A stretch of DNA of 64,000 nt. It comes from Paenibacillus sp. J2TS4. Its GTDB lineage: Bacteria > Bacillota > Bacilli > Paenibacillales > NBRC-103111. The notes beneath the pieces are model-generated. The model was not told where the DNA came from and searched no databases. It saw only the letters and a program-made list of their open reading frames with translations. This document shows, in pieces, positions 23,752 through 33,034 of the stretch (its first letter is position 1; the number at the start of each line of letters is the position of its first letter). Where the stretch lies: the NCBI RefSeq assembly GCF_018403245.1, contig NZ_BOSH01000007.1, positions 275,260-339,259 on the forward strand. The letters are read 5' to 3'. The position numbers and the translations under genes are program-made.

Positions 23752-26343
23752 CTACTTCTTGCGCTTCCGCTTGCCCGCCTTCACGCCGGCGTAGAACGGC
23801 GCCGCCTTGCGCTTGCCCCGCGCCTTGGCTGCCCCTTTAGCCCCGCCCTCCGGGCCGGGACTAAAGGGCGAGCCTGCGGCTGAGCGGCTCTTGCGCGCGG
23901 CTCCGCCGTCCGTCGCCTTGACGCGGCGGCGGCCTCCGGCGGCACCTGAGTCCCCCTCCCTCGGAGCGGGGACCCAGGCTTCGCCGTCCGTGGTGCGGCC
24001 CACGCTGCGGGCAGAGCTTGCCGCTCCACGCTTGGAGCGGACTCCGTGCCCGTCACGCTTGCCCTCTCTTCCGTCACTCGACAGCTTGCGTTTCTCGCCT
24101 TGACCGCCGTTCTTGCCGCGCTTGCTTCCGCCCAGCAGGTCGCGGCCCGCTCCCTTGCGACCCCGCTTGCCGGCGCCGGCAGCCAGCTCGCGGCCTTCGC
24201 CTTTCGGCCCGCGCTGCACCGCTTCGAGCAGCTCGAAATCAATCGTACGCTCATCCAGATTAACACGAGCTACTCTCACTTTGACCTCGTCGCCGATGCG
24301 GTATATTTTCGAGGTGCGCTCCCCGATCAGCAAATGCTGCATCTCGTGATAGTGATAATAATCGTCGGCGAGATCACTTAGCCGGATTAACCCTTCCACC
24401 GAATTTTCCAGTTCGATGAACATTCCAAAATTAGTGACGCTGCTTATGATCCCCTCGAACTCTTCTCCGACTTTATCGAGCATATACTCGGCTTTCTTCA
24501 GCGCATCGGTTTCCCGTTCCGCTTCGACAGCCACTCGTTCCCGCTCCGAGGACTGGCGGGCGATGTCTTCCATCCGGGAGGCCAAATATTCCGTCCGCTT
24601 ATCGGAGAGCACGCCTTGATCCAGCACCTCGCGAATAATGCGGTGGATAATCAAGTCCGGATAACGCCGGATCGGAGAAGTGAAGTGGGAGTAGAACTCT
24701 GCCGACAGTCCAAAATGGCCCAAGCTTTCAGCATCGTACCGCGCCTGCTTCATCGAACGAAGCAGCACGGTGCTAATGACCGTCTCCTCCTTCGTCCCCT
24801 TGATTTCCTCCAGAAGGCTTTGCAGAGCCCGAGGATGTACCGTGTTTCCTTTTCCTTTAACGGTATATCCGAAATTAGTGACGAATCCCATAAAATGCAT
24901 CAGCTTTTCCGAGTCCGGGTCTTCATGAATCCGGTATAAGAACGGCACCTTCAACCAATGAAAATGCTCCGAAACCGTCTCGTTCGCCTTCAGCATGAAC
25001 TCTTCGATGATTTGCTCGGCAATCGATCGCTCCCGCTTAACAATGTCCAGCGGCTTGCCATTCTCATCCACAATAATTTTGGACTCCTGAAAATCAAAAT
25101 CAATAGCCCCGCGCTTCATCCGATAGGCTCTCAGCTTCAGAGCCAGCTCTTCCATCCGTTTAAAATCATCCACCAGCTCCTTATAGCGCTCAAGAAGCTC
25201 CGGCTCTTCGCCGGTCAGAATCTTACGGACATTGTTGTAAGTCATTCTCTCCGCAGTCCGGATCACACTTGTAAAAATATCGTGATTAACGACCTGCCCC
25301 TTCTTATCGATCTCCATCTCACAGGACATCGTAAGCCGATCTACCTGGGGATTCAAGCTGCATATCCCGTTAGACAGCCGATGCGGCAGCATAGGAATGA
25401 CACGGTCCACCAAATAAACGCTGCAGCCGCGATTGTAAGCCTCCCGGTCCAGGTGGGAATTTTCCGTAACATAATAGCTGACATCCGCAATATGCACACC
25501 TAACAAATAGTTTCCGTTAGGCAGCATTTCCACGTTCACCGCATCGTCCAGATCTTTGGCATCCTCGCCGTCAATCGTCACGATCCGCTTATGTCTCAAA
25601 TCGCGGCGGTCTTGCAAATCCTCTTCCCGGATCGAATCCGGAACCGCCTGCGCCTCGGACATCACTTCTTCGCCGAAGCTCTCTGGAAGCTGGAACTTGC
25701 GTATGATGGATAAAATATCGACGCCAGGGTCGTTTTTATGCCCCAAAATTTCGATAATTTCCCCTTGGGCCGCCGCTCTTCCCTCCGGATAGCTGACGAG
25801 CTTAGCTACGACCTTCTGGCCGTCGACGGCGCCCATAGACGCTTCCTTAGGGACAAAAATATCGCGCGAAATCCGCCGATCATCCGGAATGACGAACGCA
25901 AAGCTGTCATGCTCCTGATAGACCCCGACAACCTGTGTTGTCGCGCGGTGAACAATCTTGATCACTTCACCCTCCAGCTTGCCGCCGGCCGGGCCTTTGA
26001 CCGACATCCGGACGAGAACCGTATCCCCGTTCATCGCTCCGCCCATATCGTTGGCATGGATGTAGACGTCCGGCAGCTCTCTGTCCTCCGGGATGAGGAA
26101 GCCAAACCCTTTGGCGTGGGCCTGCAGCCGCCCTTTAATCAGATTCAACCGCTCCGGCAGAGCGTACCGCTCGTTGCGGGTGCGATAAATTTGTCCTTCC
26201 TCTTCCATCCGGTTCAATAATTTCAGAAACTCTTTAAAATGCTGCGAATCACTGATCGCAAAATGCTGCTCCAATTCACGATAAGTCATCGGACGGTAAT
26301 CCGGATCGTCAAGCAGCTTAAGTATTTCTTCTCCTGTTATCAT
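23752..26343 (-). CDS. rnr: Ribonuclease R (RNB-family 3'-5' exoribonuclease)
   Basis: 863 residues from the ATG at 26343 (AAGGAG 6 nt upstream; an ATG two codons earlier touches that site). Order: N-terminal winged helix, two cold-shock domains (FGFLIPEDRELPDVYIH), and the RNB catalytic domain with TIDGEDAKDLDDAV, whose Asp residues bind Mg. The domain also has FTSPIRRYPDLIIHRI. An S1 domain (EGIISSVTNFGMFIELENSVEGLI) follows, then a very long basic, low-complexity tail of about 130 residues. RNase R degrades structured RNA and acts with tmRNA/SmpB on stalled messages. The tail contains a translated copy of a GC-rich repeat (see 23964-24013). Confidence 0.97.
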   Translation of the reverse strand: MITGEEILKLLDDPDYRPMTYRELEQHFAISDSQHFKEFLKLLNRMEEEGQIYRTRNERYALPERLNLIKGRLQAHAKGFGFLIPEDRELPDVYIHANDMGGAMNGDTVLVRMSVKGPAGGKLEGEVIKIVHRATTQVVGVYQEHDSFAFVIPDDRRISRDIFVPKEASMGAVDGQKVVAKLVSYPEGRAAAQGEIIEILGHKNDPGVDILSIIRKFQLPESFGEEVMSEAQAVPDSIREEDLQDRRDLRHKRIVTIDGEDAKDLDDAVNVEMLPNGNYLLGVHIADVSYYVTENSHLDREAYNRGCSVYLVDRVIPMLPHRLSNGICSLNPQVDRLTMSCEMEIDKKGQVVNHDIFTSVIRTAERMTYNNVRKILTGEEPELLERYKELVDDFKRMEELALKLRAYRMKRGAIDFDFQESKIIVDENGKPLDIVKRERSIAEQIIEEFMLKANETVSEHFHWLKVPFLYRIHEDPDSEKLMHFMGFVTNFGYTVKGKGNTVHPRALQSLLEEIKGTKEETVISTVLLRSMKQARYDAESLGHFGLSAEFYSHFTSPIRRYPDLIIHRIIREVLDQGVLSDKRTEYLASRMEDIARQSSERERVAVEAERETDALKKAEYMLDKVGEEFEGIISSVTNFGMFIELENSVEGLIRLSDLADDYYHYHEMQHLLIGERTSKIYRIGDEVKVRVARVNLDERTIDFELLEAVQRGPKGEGRELAAGAGKRGRKGAGRDLLGGSKRGKNGGQGEKRKLSSDGREGKRDGHGVRSKRGAASSARSVGRTTDGEAWVPAPREGDSGAAGGRRRVKATDGGAARKSRSAAGSPFSPGPEGGAKGAAKARGKRKAAPFYAGVKAGKRKRKK
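23964..24013. repeat. ~50-bp GC-rich repeat, copy inside rnr
   Basis: In-frame copy of the intergenic repeat at 23641-23689. On the minus strand it encodes RSVGRTTDGEAWVPAP within the RNase R tail; the intergenic copy would read similarly (GRATEGKAWFPAP). Confidence 0.75.
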
Positions 26344-26436
26344 TAGCATCTCCTTTTATAATCCATAAGTGCCCGGTTTGTTGCCCTCTATTCAAGTATT
26401 TACCCAAAGAACAGGGGCTAACCCTTTTTTGGACAC

Positions 26437-26463
26437 AAAAAACAGCAGGAAAGCTCCTGCTGT
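26437..26463 (-). terminator. Terminator after secG
   Basis: ACAGCAGG / CCTGCTGT stem with a 6-nt loop followed by TTTTTTG on the minus strand, 16 nt past the secG stop. Confidence 0.85.
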
Positions 26464-26478
26464 ATCCGAATCCGTACT

Positions 26479-26712
26479 TTATTTAACGAAATAGCCGATC
26501 AACAAAGCGACAATAATAAAACCCGCGGCCAATACCATAGTCAACCGGGACAACAAAAGATCCAGTCCGCGAGCTTTCTGCTTACCGAACAGATGTTCCG
26601 CACCACCGGAGATGGCACCTGACAAGCCTGCGCTCTTACCTTTTTGGAGAAGCACAACGCCAATCAAGCCTAGCGAAATGATAATCAGAATGATTTTCAA
26701 AGCGACAACCAT
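26479..26712 (-). CDS. secG: Preprotein translocase subunit SecG
   Basis: 77 residues, two TM helices (about 4-22 and 55-75) joined by the conserved loop GLIGVVLLQKGKSAGLSGAI and GAEHLFGKQKARG. SecG is the small accessory subunit of the SecYEG channel and aids SecA-driven export. AGGAGG lies 7 nt before the ATG. Its place between enolase and RNase R is the common Bacillota order. Confidence 0.97.
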   Translation of the reverse strand: MVVALKIILIIISLGLIGVVLLQKGKSAGLSGAISGGAEHLFGKQKARGLDLLLSRLTMVLAAGFIIVALLIGYFVK

Positions 26713-26907
26713 AATTCCACCTCCTAAGACAAATTCCAGTGCGTCATCGTTCGTCAGCCGTTGATTTGTATTTCACAAAATAAAAATAGCCGAACCGACA
26801 CAGCAAGCTTATTTTAACACAGGGAAAGCGAAAATACAATTCATGCATGTCTTTTTTCCATCACATTCCATGCTGTTAAACATTAGCTGCAACAATTATT
26901 ATCAACC

Positions 26908-27612
26908 TTAAATGTTCGATTCGGTCGATGCAGCTGCCGGCTTGCGCACCTTCCTTGGCCGGATAAATACCATCAGGGCCCTGACCGCACACCATAGTGA
27001 GAATAAGGTAAACAAGATCGCCCAGACCACCGCAGGCAGCGGTGTATGCTGGCTAAGCAGTGCAGCGTCTCCGGCGCTGGCCGGATCATCGAGAGCATAC
27101 AGAATAAGCGAGAACGACCCGAAGACAGAATCCTCCAGCATCAAGAAAGCGATCAGCAAGTAATAAAACCTTCCGACCTTCAATCCTCCAACCAACAAAA
27201 TGATGACGCTCAAGGCAATGAAGCCAGCGAGCCACAACACTCCGTATCCATTGCGGACGAATAGAATCAAGCTTAGAACAGCAATAGCCGTAACGATCGT
27301 CAGCCCGAGCTTGTGCTTTCCTTTGGCATCCAGCGAGAACATAAACCAGGCGAACAGCGAAGAGGAGATATAACCGGCAAGAGCCACCAGAATCAAGGCC
27401 CAGGACTGACTCACCGCCGACCTCGTCACCCCGCTATGGTCGGAATACAGTTCAATGTACAATACTTTACCGGATAAAACCAACGTCGTCAGCGCATGGC
27501 CAAATTCATGAATCATTGTATTGATGTTGCGAAAAAAAGAAGAAAAGGGAATCCACTGGGTTAGAAAAGCACTCACTATCAAAAACAATATTGTCATTAG
27601 CCATCTTGCCAT
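26908..27612 (-). CDS. M50 family membrane metallopeptidase
   Basis: 234 residues with about six hydrophobic segments. The zinc motif HEFGH lies near residue 34 (NTMIHEFGHALTTLVLSGKV), as in short M50B-type peptidases of Bacillota. AAGGAGG precedes the ATG. These intramembrane proteins are thought to cleave membrane-bound substrates, but this short group has no defined target. The second catalytic Asp motif is not obvious: the candidate is LEDSVFGS near 157. Isolated gene between secG and the glycolytic operon. Confidence 0.82.
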   Translation of the reverse strand: MARWLMTILFLIVSAFLTQWIPFSSFFRNINTMIHEFGHALTTLVLSGKVLYIELYSDHSGVTRSAVSQSWALILVALAGYISSSLFAWFMFSLDAKGKHKLGLTIVTAIAVLSLILFVRNGYGVLWLAGFIALSVIILLVGGLKVGRFYYLLIAFLMLEDSVFGSFSLILYALDDPASAGDAALLSQHTPLPAVVWAILFTLFSLWCAVRALMVFIRPRKVRKPAAASTESNI

Positions 27613-27712
27613 CGGATTCCCTCCTTAATATACCTTGGTTAACGCTTTGCACTGAGTGTCAGGCACCGTGCGAGGTGTGGCGTGTGTGACGAGGGCCGAA
27701 CACGCCGTGGTC

Positions 27713-27905
27713 GCCTGCAAAAGTACAGGCGTTTATAGCGATTAATCCAAATATCTATGAATCTACTGCGAAAATACAGTGAATACCAGCCATTTATGGC
27801 CAAATTCTGGTTTTGATAGAAATGTACTGTATTTTTGCAGGCTATCCATAAAATATATACCATTAATATCAACTTCCCTGCACTTTTGCAGTAGATCCGG
27901 GAAAT
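27713..27905. repeat. Intergenic region with four CTGCAAAA-N-TRCAG motifs
   Basis: Four short near-palindromic motifs in both orientations (CTGCAAAAGTACAG, CTGCGAAAATACAG, and two inverted CTGCAAAA-type copies) fill the gap between the M50 gene and eno. The pattern is related to those at 37200-37385 and 48240-48415. No gene is seen in this ~380-nt gap. Confidence 0.5.
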
Positions 27906-27953
27906 CCTCGTTTACTGATCCAATCCTTAAGTGCTTGGGGAGTATATATATCA

Positions 27954-27981
27954 GGCTATGCTGATGTTGCTCAGCATAGCC
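27954..27981 (-). terminator. Hairpin at end of the glycolytic operon
   Basis: An 11-bp perfect stem (GGCTATGCTGA / TCAGCATAGCC), 14 nt after the eno stop. The T-run on the minus strand is poor, so it may act as an mRNA-stabilising 3' hairpin rather than a strong terminator. Confidence 0.6.
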
Positions 27982-27995
27982 CGCTTGCTTCGCTC

Positions 27996-29288
27996 TTACT
28001 TAAAGTTTTTCAGGTTATAGAAAACCTTCTTGCCTTCGTATTGGCTGACGCTGCCCAATTGGTCCTCGATGCGGAGCAATTGATTGTACTTCGCTACCCG
28101 GTCGGTACGCGATGGAGCTCCTGTCTTGATTTGACCGGCATTGGTCGCTACGGCGATGTCGGCAATAGTGCTGTCTTCGCTTTCTCCGGAACGGTGGGAA
28201 ATAACCGCCGTATAACCGGCGCGCTTCGCCATTTCGATCGCGTCGAAGGTTTCGGTCAATGTACCGATTTGGTTAACTTTAACCAGAATCGAGTTGCCCA
28301 CGCCTTTGTCGATTCCATCGGATAGACGCTCGGTATTCGTCACGAACAGGTCGTCGCCAACGAGCTGAACCTTGTCGCCCAGCTTATCGGTCAGCAGCTT
28401 CCAGCCATCCCAATCGTCTTCGGCGCAGCCGTCTTCGATCGTAATGATCGGGTATTTGTCTACCCAGGAAGCCAAGAGATCTACGAACTCGGCAGAAGTA
28501 TACAATTTGCCTTCGCCTTCGAGATGGTACTTGCCGTCTTTGAAGAACTCGGTGGAAGCGACGTCCATTCCCAGGAATACGTCCACTCCTGCTTTGTAGC
28601 CCGCACGCTCGATGGCAGAGATGATCGTCGTAATGGCTTCTTCGTTGGAAGCGAGGTTAGGAGCGAATCCGCCTTCGTCGCCTACAGCGGTGTTCAAGCC
28701 TTTTTCCTGCAGAACCGCTTTTAAGTTATGGAAAATTTCCGTACCAACGCGGAGGGCTTCCTTAAAGCTCGGAGCGCCAACCGGCAGAACCATAAATTCT
28801 TGAACATCGACGTTGTTGTCGGCATGAGCTCCGCCGTTCAGAATGTTCATCATCGGCACAGGCAGGGACTTGGCGTTAAATCCTCCAAGATAAGTGTACA
28901 GAGGAACATCCAGAGCTTCCGCTGCCGCGCGGGCAACCGCCATCGATACAGCGAGAATAGCGTTAGCGCCGAGCTTCGCTTTGTTTGGCGTCCCGTCAAG
29001 CTCAATCATTTTTTTGTCGATCGCGACTTGATCAATCGCATCGAGCCCGATAATTTCCGGAGCGATAATGGTGTTGACGTTATCTACCGCTTTGATAACT
29101 CCTTTGCCCATATAACGGGATTTGTCCCCGTCCCGCAGTTCAACCGCTTCATATGCTCCGGTAGATGCTCCCGAAGGAACGATGGCGCGTCCTTGAGCTC
29201 CGGACTCCAGAGCTACTTCTACTTCCACTGTCGGATTCCCGCGGGAGTCCAATACTTCACGAGCGTACACATCAGCAATAATCGTCAT
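27996..29288 (-). CDS. eno: Enolase
   Basis: 430 residues, full length. Converts 2-phosphoglycerate to phosphoenolpyruvate. Signatures: SGASTGAYEAVELRDGD near residue 40, MNILNGGAHADNNVDVQEFM near 147, VGDEGGFAPN near 202, ITIEDGCAEDDWDGW near 288, and VKVNQIGTLTET and ISHRSGESEDS near the end, which contain the catalytic Lys and Mg ligands. Last gene of the cggR-gap-pgk-tpiA-gpmI-eno operon, 103 nt after gpmI; cytosolic. Confidence 0.99.
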   Translation of the reverse strand: MTIIADVYAREVLDSRGNPTVEVEVALESGAQGRAIVPSGASTGAYEAVELRDGDKSRYMGKGVIKAVDNVNTIIAPEIIGLDAIDQVAIDKKMIELDGTPNKAKLGANAILAVSMAVARAAAEALDVPLYTYLGGFNAKSLPVPMMNILNGGAHADNNVDVQEFMVLPVGAPSFKEALRVGTEIFHNLKAVLQEKGLNTAVGDEGGFAPNLASNEEAITTIISAIERAGYKAGVDVFLGMDVASTEFFKDGKYHLEGEGKLYTSAEFVDLLASWVDKYPIITIEDGCAEDDWDGWKLLTDKLGDKVQLVGDDLFVTNTERLSDGIDKGVGNSILVKVNQIGTLTETFDAIEMAKRAGYTAVISHRSGESEDSTIADIAVATNAGQIKTGAPSRTDRVAKYNQLLRIEDQLGSVSQYEGKKVFYNLKNFK

Positions 29289-29391
29289 GTCGTCTACTCT
29301 CCTCTTAGCTTATTATTGGTGATACTTACTTCCATTTGCAGCCTGGATGCGAATCTGCTTGTACAATCCCTTTATTTATACAATACACCCT

Positions 29392-30933
29392 TTATTTGCG
29401 AACGACCAGAGATTGACCCGTCATTTCCTTGGGCTGCTCTATATTTAGCAAGCTTAGCATAGTTGGCGCAATGTCGGCCAGAATGCCGCCTTCTCGTAAA
29501 GTCATGTTCTTATCCGTAACGATAAAAGGCACCGGGTTGGTCGTATGGGCCGTAAAAGGCCGGTCCTGTTCATCCCGGACGATATCGGCGTTGCCATGGT
29601 CTGCGGTAATTACCGCCATACCCCCCTTGGCCAGCAATGCATCCACGAGCTGACCGACACAATGATCCACCGTTTCTACCGCGCGGACGGTTGGCTCCAC
29701 TAAGCCGGAATGGCCGACCATATCCGGATTGGCAAAATTGATGATGATGACATCATGCTTGCCTGACTCGATCTCACGCAGGGTCGATTCCGTCAACTCA
29801 TACGCGCTCATTTCCGGTTTCAGATCGTAGGTGGCCACCTTCGGCGAATTGATCAGAACTCGGGTTTCGCCTGGCAGCTCGACGTCCCGCCCTCCGCTGA
29901 AGAAGAACGTAACGTGCGGGTACTTTTCCGTCTCGGCCGTCCGGAGCTGAGTCAGTCCAGTCTGCGCGAGCACTTCCCCAAGCGTGTTATCCAGATCTTT
30001 AGGTTTATACGCAACAAATCCGCCCACCGTTTCACTAAACAGCGTCATGCAGACAAAGTGAAGGTTCTGCGGGAACTGCTCTCCCCGATCGAAGGAACGA
30101 AAATCACTGTTCGTGAACACTTGCGATAGCTGAATAGCGCGGTCTGGACGGAAGTTGAAGAAAATGACGGAGTCCTCGGACTCTACAAGGCCGTTAGGCT
30201 TACCGTTACCGTCGACGATAACGGTCGGCAGCACGAACTCGTCATAGACTGATTGCTCGTACGATTTCACGATCGCTTCCACCGAATCCTGGAATTGGGG
30301 ACCTTCCCCATAGACCATGGCCCGGTAAGACTTCTCCACCCGATCCCAGCGCTTGTCGCGATCCATCGCATAATAACGTCCTTGGACCGTCGCCACTTTG
30401 CCTACGCCGATCTCTTCGATTTTAGCCAGAAGCTGCTCCATGTATTGTTTAGCGCTGTCCGGAGCGACGTCCCGTCCGTCCAGGAACGCATGAATATACA
30501 CTTCTTTAACTTCCTCTTTCTTGCAAAGCTCCAATAGCGCAAACAAGTGAGCGATATGGCTATGTACGCCCCCGTCCGAAAGCAAGCCGTACAGATGCAC
30601 CTTCTTGTTGTTCTGCTTAGCATGCAGAATGGCTTCTGTCAGTACCTCGTTATCGAAAAATTCACCTTCGCGAATAGACTTCGATATACGGGTCAGATCC
30701 TGATAGACGATCCGGCCAGCCCCGATATTCAAATGGCCGACCTCCGAGTTGCCCATCTGCCCTTCGGGCAATCCGACCGCTTCTCCGCAAGCTGTAAGAG
30801 TAGTGTGAGGGTATTCTTGCCATAGTCGATCGTAATTAGGCTTATTGGCTTGAGCGACAGCGTTGCCCTGTACTTCTTCGCGAAGGCCGAATCCATCCAT
30901 AATAATTAGCGCCAACGGTTTCGGTCTGGACAT
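29392..30933 (-). CDS. gpmI: 2,3-bisphosphoglycerate-independent phosphoglycerate mutase
   Basis: 513 residues. Alkaline-phosphatase-fold enzyme interconverting 3- and 2-phosphoglycerate with two Mn ions. Motifs: IIMDGFGLREE near residue 9, GQMGNSEVGHLNIGAGR near 57 with the phospho-Ser, HAFLDGRDVAPDSA, GRYYAMDRDKRWDR, INFANPDMVGHSG near 400, and VITADHGNAD near 444. Starts 3 nt after the tpiA stop codon in the glycolytic operon. Mn dependence makes it pH-sensitive in spore formers. Confidence 0.98.
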   Translation of the reverse strand: MSRPKPLALIIMDGFGLREEVQGNAVAQANKPNYDRLWQEYPHTTLTACGEAVGLPEGQMGNSEVGHLNIGAGRIVYQDLTRISKSIREGEFFDNEVLTEAILHAKQNNKKVHLYGLLSDGGVHSHIAHLFALLELCKKEEVKEVYIHAFLDGRDVAPDSAKQYMEQLLAKIEEIGVGKVATVQGRYYAMDRDKRWDRVEKSYRAMVYGEGPQFQDSVEAIVKSYEQSVYDEFVLPTVIVDGNGKPNGLVESEDSVIFFNFRPDRAIQLSQVFTNSDFRSFDRGEQFPQNLHFVCMTLFSETVGGFVAYKPKDLDNTLGEVLAQTGLTQLRTAETEKYPHVTFFFSGGRDVELPGETRVLINSPKVATYDLKPEMSAYELTESTLREIESGKHDVIIINFANPDMVGHSGLVEPTVRAVETVDHCVGQLVDALLAKGGMAVITADHGNADIVRDEQDRPFTAHTTNPVPFIVTDKNMTLREGGILADIAPTMLSLLNIEQPKEMTGQSLVVRK

Positions 30934-30936
30934 AGC

Positions 30937-31689
30937 TTATTGCGCCCCTTCCACTAGTTGAATGAAGGAAGCCGGCTCCAGACTGGCCCCTCCTACGAGA
31001 GCTCCGTCAATGTCGGACATTTGCATATATTCGCGGATATTGCCCGGCTTCACACTGCCGCCGTACTGGATCCGAACCGCTTCGGCCGTAGCCGCATCGA
31101 ACTGCTCCTGCACGAGTTGGCGGATATAGCGGATCACATCGTTAGCGTCTTCCGCCGTAGAAGATTTACCGGTGCCGATCGCCCAGATAGGCTCATAAGC
31201 GATAACGACCTGCGCTGCCTGCTCTGCAGTCAGCCCTTGGAGAGCGGCTTCCGTTTGCGTTTTGCACACTTCTTTGGTACGGCCGGCTTCTCTTTCCTCC
31301 AGCTTCTCCCCTACACAAACGATCGGTGTCAAGCCGTATTGGAAAGCGGCATGCACCTTCTTGTTTACCGTTTCGTCCGTTTCCGCAAAGTAAGCCCGGC
31401 GCTCAGAGTGCCCGATGATGACATACTTCACTCCGGTCTCCTGAAGCATCGGTCCGCTAACTTCCCCGGTGAAAGCGCCGCTTTCTTCCCAGTGAAGATT
31501 TTGCGCGCCGACTTTAACGGAGGTGCCTTCCAGAGCATCGACCAAGGAAGCCAATTGAGTGTAAGGCGCACAAATAACGGCTTCTACTCCCTCTACTTCT
31601 GCTTTTCCTTTGACATCCTCTGCAAATGCCCGCGCTTCTTTAACGGTCTTAAACATTTTCCAGTTCCCGGCAATGATCGGTTTTCTCAT
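30937..31689 (-). CDS. tpiA: Triose-phosphate isomerase
   Basis: 250 residues. TIM-barrel enzyme interconverting dihydroxyacetone phosphate and glyceraldehyde-3-phosphate. Signatures: AGNWKMFKT near residue 7 (catalytic Lys), YVIIGHSERR near 89 (catalytic His), VIAYEPIWAIGTGKS near 163 (catalytic Glu and loop 6), YGGSVKPGN and DGALVGGASL near the end. Operon position between pgk and gpmI. Confidence 0.99.
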   Translation of the reverse strand: MRKPIIAGNWKMFKTVKEARAFAEDVKGKAEVEGVEAVICAPYTQLASLVDALEGTSVKVGAQNLHWEESGAFTGEVSGPMLQETGVKYVIIGHSERRAYFAETDETVNKKVHAAFQYGLTPIVCVGEKLEEREAGRTKEVCKTQTEAALQGLTAEQAAQVVIAYEPIWAIGTGKSSTAEDANDVIRYIRQLVQEQFDAATAEAVRIQYGGSVKPGNIREYMQMSDIDGALVGGASLEPASFIQLVEGAQ

Positions 31690-31713
31690 GTTTACCCGCT
31701 CCTTTCCTATTAA

Positions 31714-32895
31714 TTATTTATCGTTAAGAGCGATTACGCCCGGCAAAGCTTTACCTTCCATGAATTCCAGCGAAGCCCCTCCGCCGGTCGATATATGATC
31801 CATCCGGTCGGCCAGATTAAACTTCTCCGCCGCCGCCGCGGAATCTCCGCCGCCGATAACGGTATAGGCTTCGGTCTCGGCGCAAGCTTGACCTACCGCC
31901 AAGGTTCCTTTGGAGAACGGTTCAATCTCGAACACGCCCATCGGCCCGTTCCATACGACCAGCTTCGATTTTTTAATAACATCCGCATAAATTTCCCGCG
32001 TCTTCGGTCCGATATCGATCCCTTCCCAATCGGCGGGCATCTCGTCGATTCCGACGATCTTCGTATTCGCATCTTCACTGAAATCATCGGTAACGACCAC
32101 GTCTACCGGCAGCAGGAAGTTCACACCTTTTTCCTTAGCCTTGCCAATGAACTCTAGAGCCAGATCCAGCTTCTCGTTATCGACGAGCGACTTGCCGATT
32201 TCATGGCCTTGAGCCTTGATGAACGTATAAGCCAGACCCCCGCCGATAATCAGATTGTCGGCCAGGTTGATCAAATTATCGATGACGTCAATTTTATCCT
32301 TAACCTTCGCTCCGCCGATGATGGCCGTAAAAGGCCGGTCAGGATTGTTCAGCGCCTTGCTCAGCACCTCCAGCTCCTTCTCCATCAGCAGACCGGACAC
32401 CGCAGGAAGATGATGAGCGATTCCTTCGGTCGAAGCATGAGCCCGGTGAGCAGCGCCGAAAGCATCGTTCACATACAGATCAGCCAGCTCGGCGAACGAT
32501 TTCGCCAATTCGGGATCGTTCTTCTCCTCTCCCGGATAAAAGCGAACATTCTCCAGCAAGAGAACGTCCCCGTCCTTCATCTCGGCAATTTTCGCCTGCA
32601 CCGACTCGCCAACCGCTTCGTCCGCTTTGGCAACCGGCTTGCCTAACAGCTCAGACAGGCGCACGGCAGCAGGTGTTAAGCGCAGCTCTTCTACAACCTG
32701 CCCTTTAGGCCGGCCCAAGTGGCTGGCCAGAATGACTTTGGCTCCGTTATCCATCAAATAACGGATAGTTGGCAAAGTTTCGCGAATCCGGGTATCGTCG
32801 GTAATTTCTCCATCCTTGAGAGGGACGTTAAAATCAACCCGGACAAACACCTTTTTCCCATTCACTTGTACGTCACGAACGCTTTTTTTGTTCAA
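31714..32895 (-). CDS. pgk: Phosphoglycerate kinase
   Basis: 393 residues; the start is TTG with AAGGAGG 8 nt upstream. Transfers the phosphate of 1,3-bisphosphoglycerate to ADP. Signatures: KKVFVRVDFNVPLKDG, ASHLGRPKG, LLENVRFYPGEEKND, FGAAHRAHAST, AIIGGAKVKDKI, and the nucleotide-loop region GGGDSAAAAEKF near the end. Second enzyme of the operon, separated from gap by a strong hairpin that may tune relative expression. Confidence 0.99.
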   Translation of the reverse strand: MNKKSVRDVQVNGKKVFVRVDFNVPLKDGEITDDTRIRETLPTIRYLMDNGAKVILASHLGRPKGQVVEELRLTPAAVRLSELLGKPVAKADEAVGESVQAKIAEMKDGDVLLLENVRFYPGEEKNDPELAKSFAELADLYVNDAFGAAHRAHASTEGIAHHLPAVSGLLMEKELEVLSKALNNPDRPFTAIIGGAKVKDKIDVIDNLINLADNLIIGGGLAYTFIKAQGHEIGKSLVDNEKLDLALEFIGKAKEKGVNFLLPVDVVVTDDFSEDANTKIVGIDEMPADWEGIDIGPKTREIYADVIKKSKLVVWNGPMGVFEIEPFSKGTLAVGQACAETEAYTVIGGGDSAAAAEKFNLADRMDHISTGGGASLEFMEGKALPGVIALNDK

Positions 32896-32989
32896 GCGAT
32901 TCCCTCCTTCTCACATTCGGTCCTCCGTCCGGAAGACAAGCCGTCTCCCGACGAGTCCTTCTTCCAATTGGAGTGCTGTTTATACTCAA

Positions 32990-33021
32990 AATTAGAGGAG
33001 AATAGCTATTCTCCTCTAATT
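32990..33021 (-). terminator. Perfect 32-nt palindrome between gap and pgk
   Basis: AATTAGAGGAGAATAG and its exact reverse complement form a 16-bp stem with no spare bases, 13 nt after the gap stop codon. It is followed by TTGAG, not a full T-run. It probably stabilises the gap message or partly terminates, lowering pgk-eno expression. Confidence 0.7.
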
Positions 33022-33034
33022 GATTTATTGCGTA

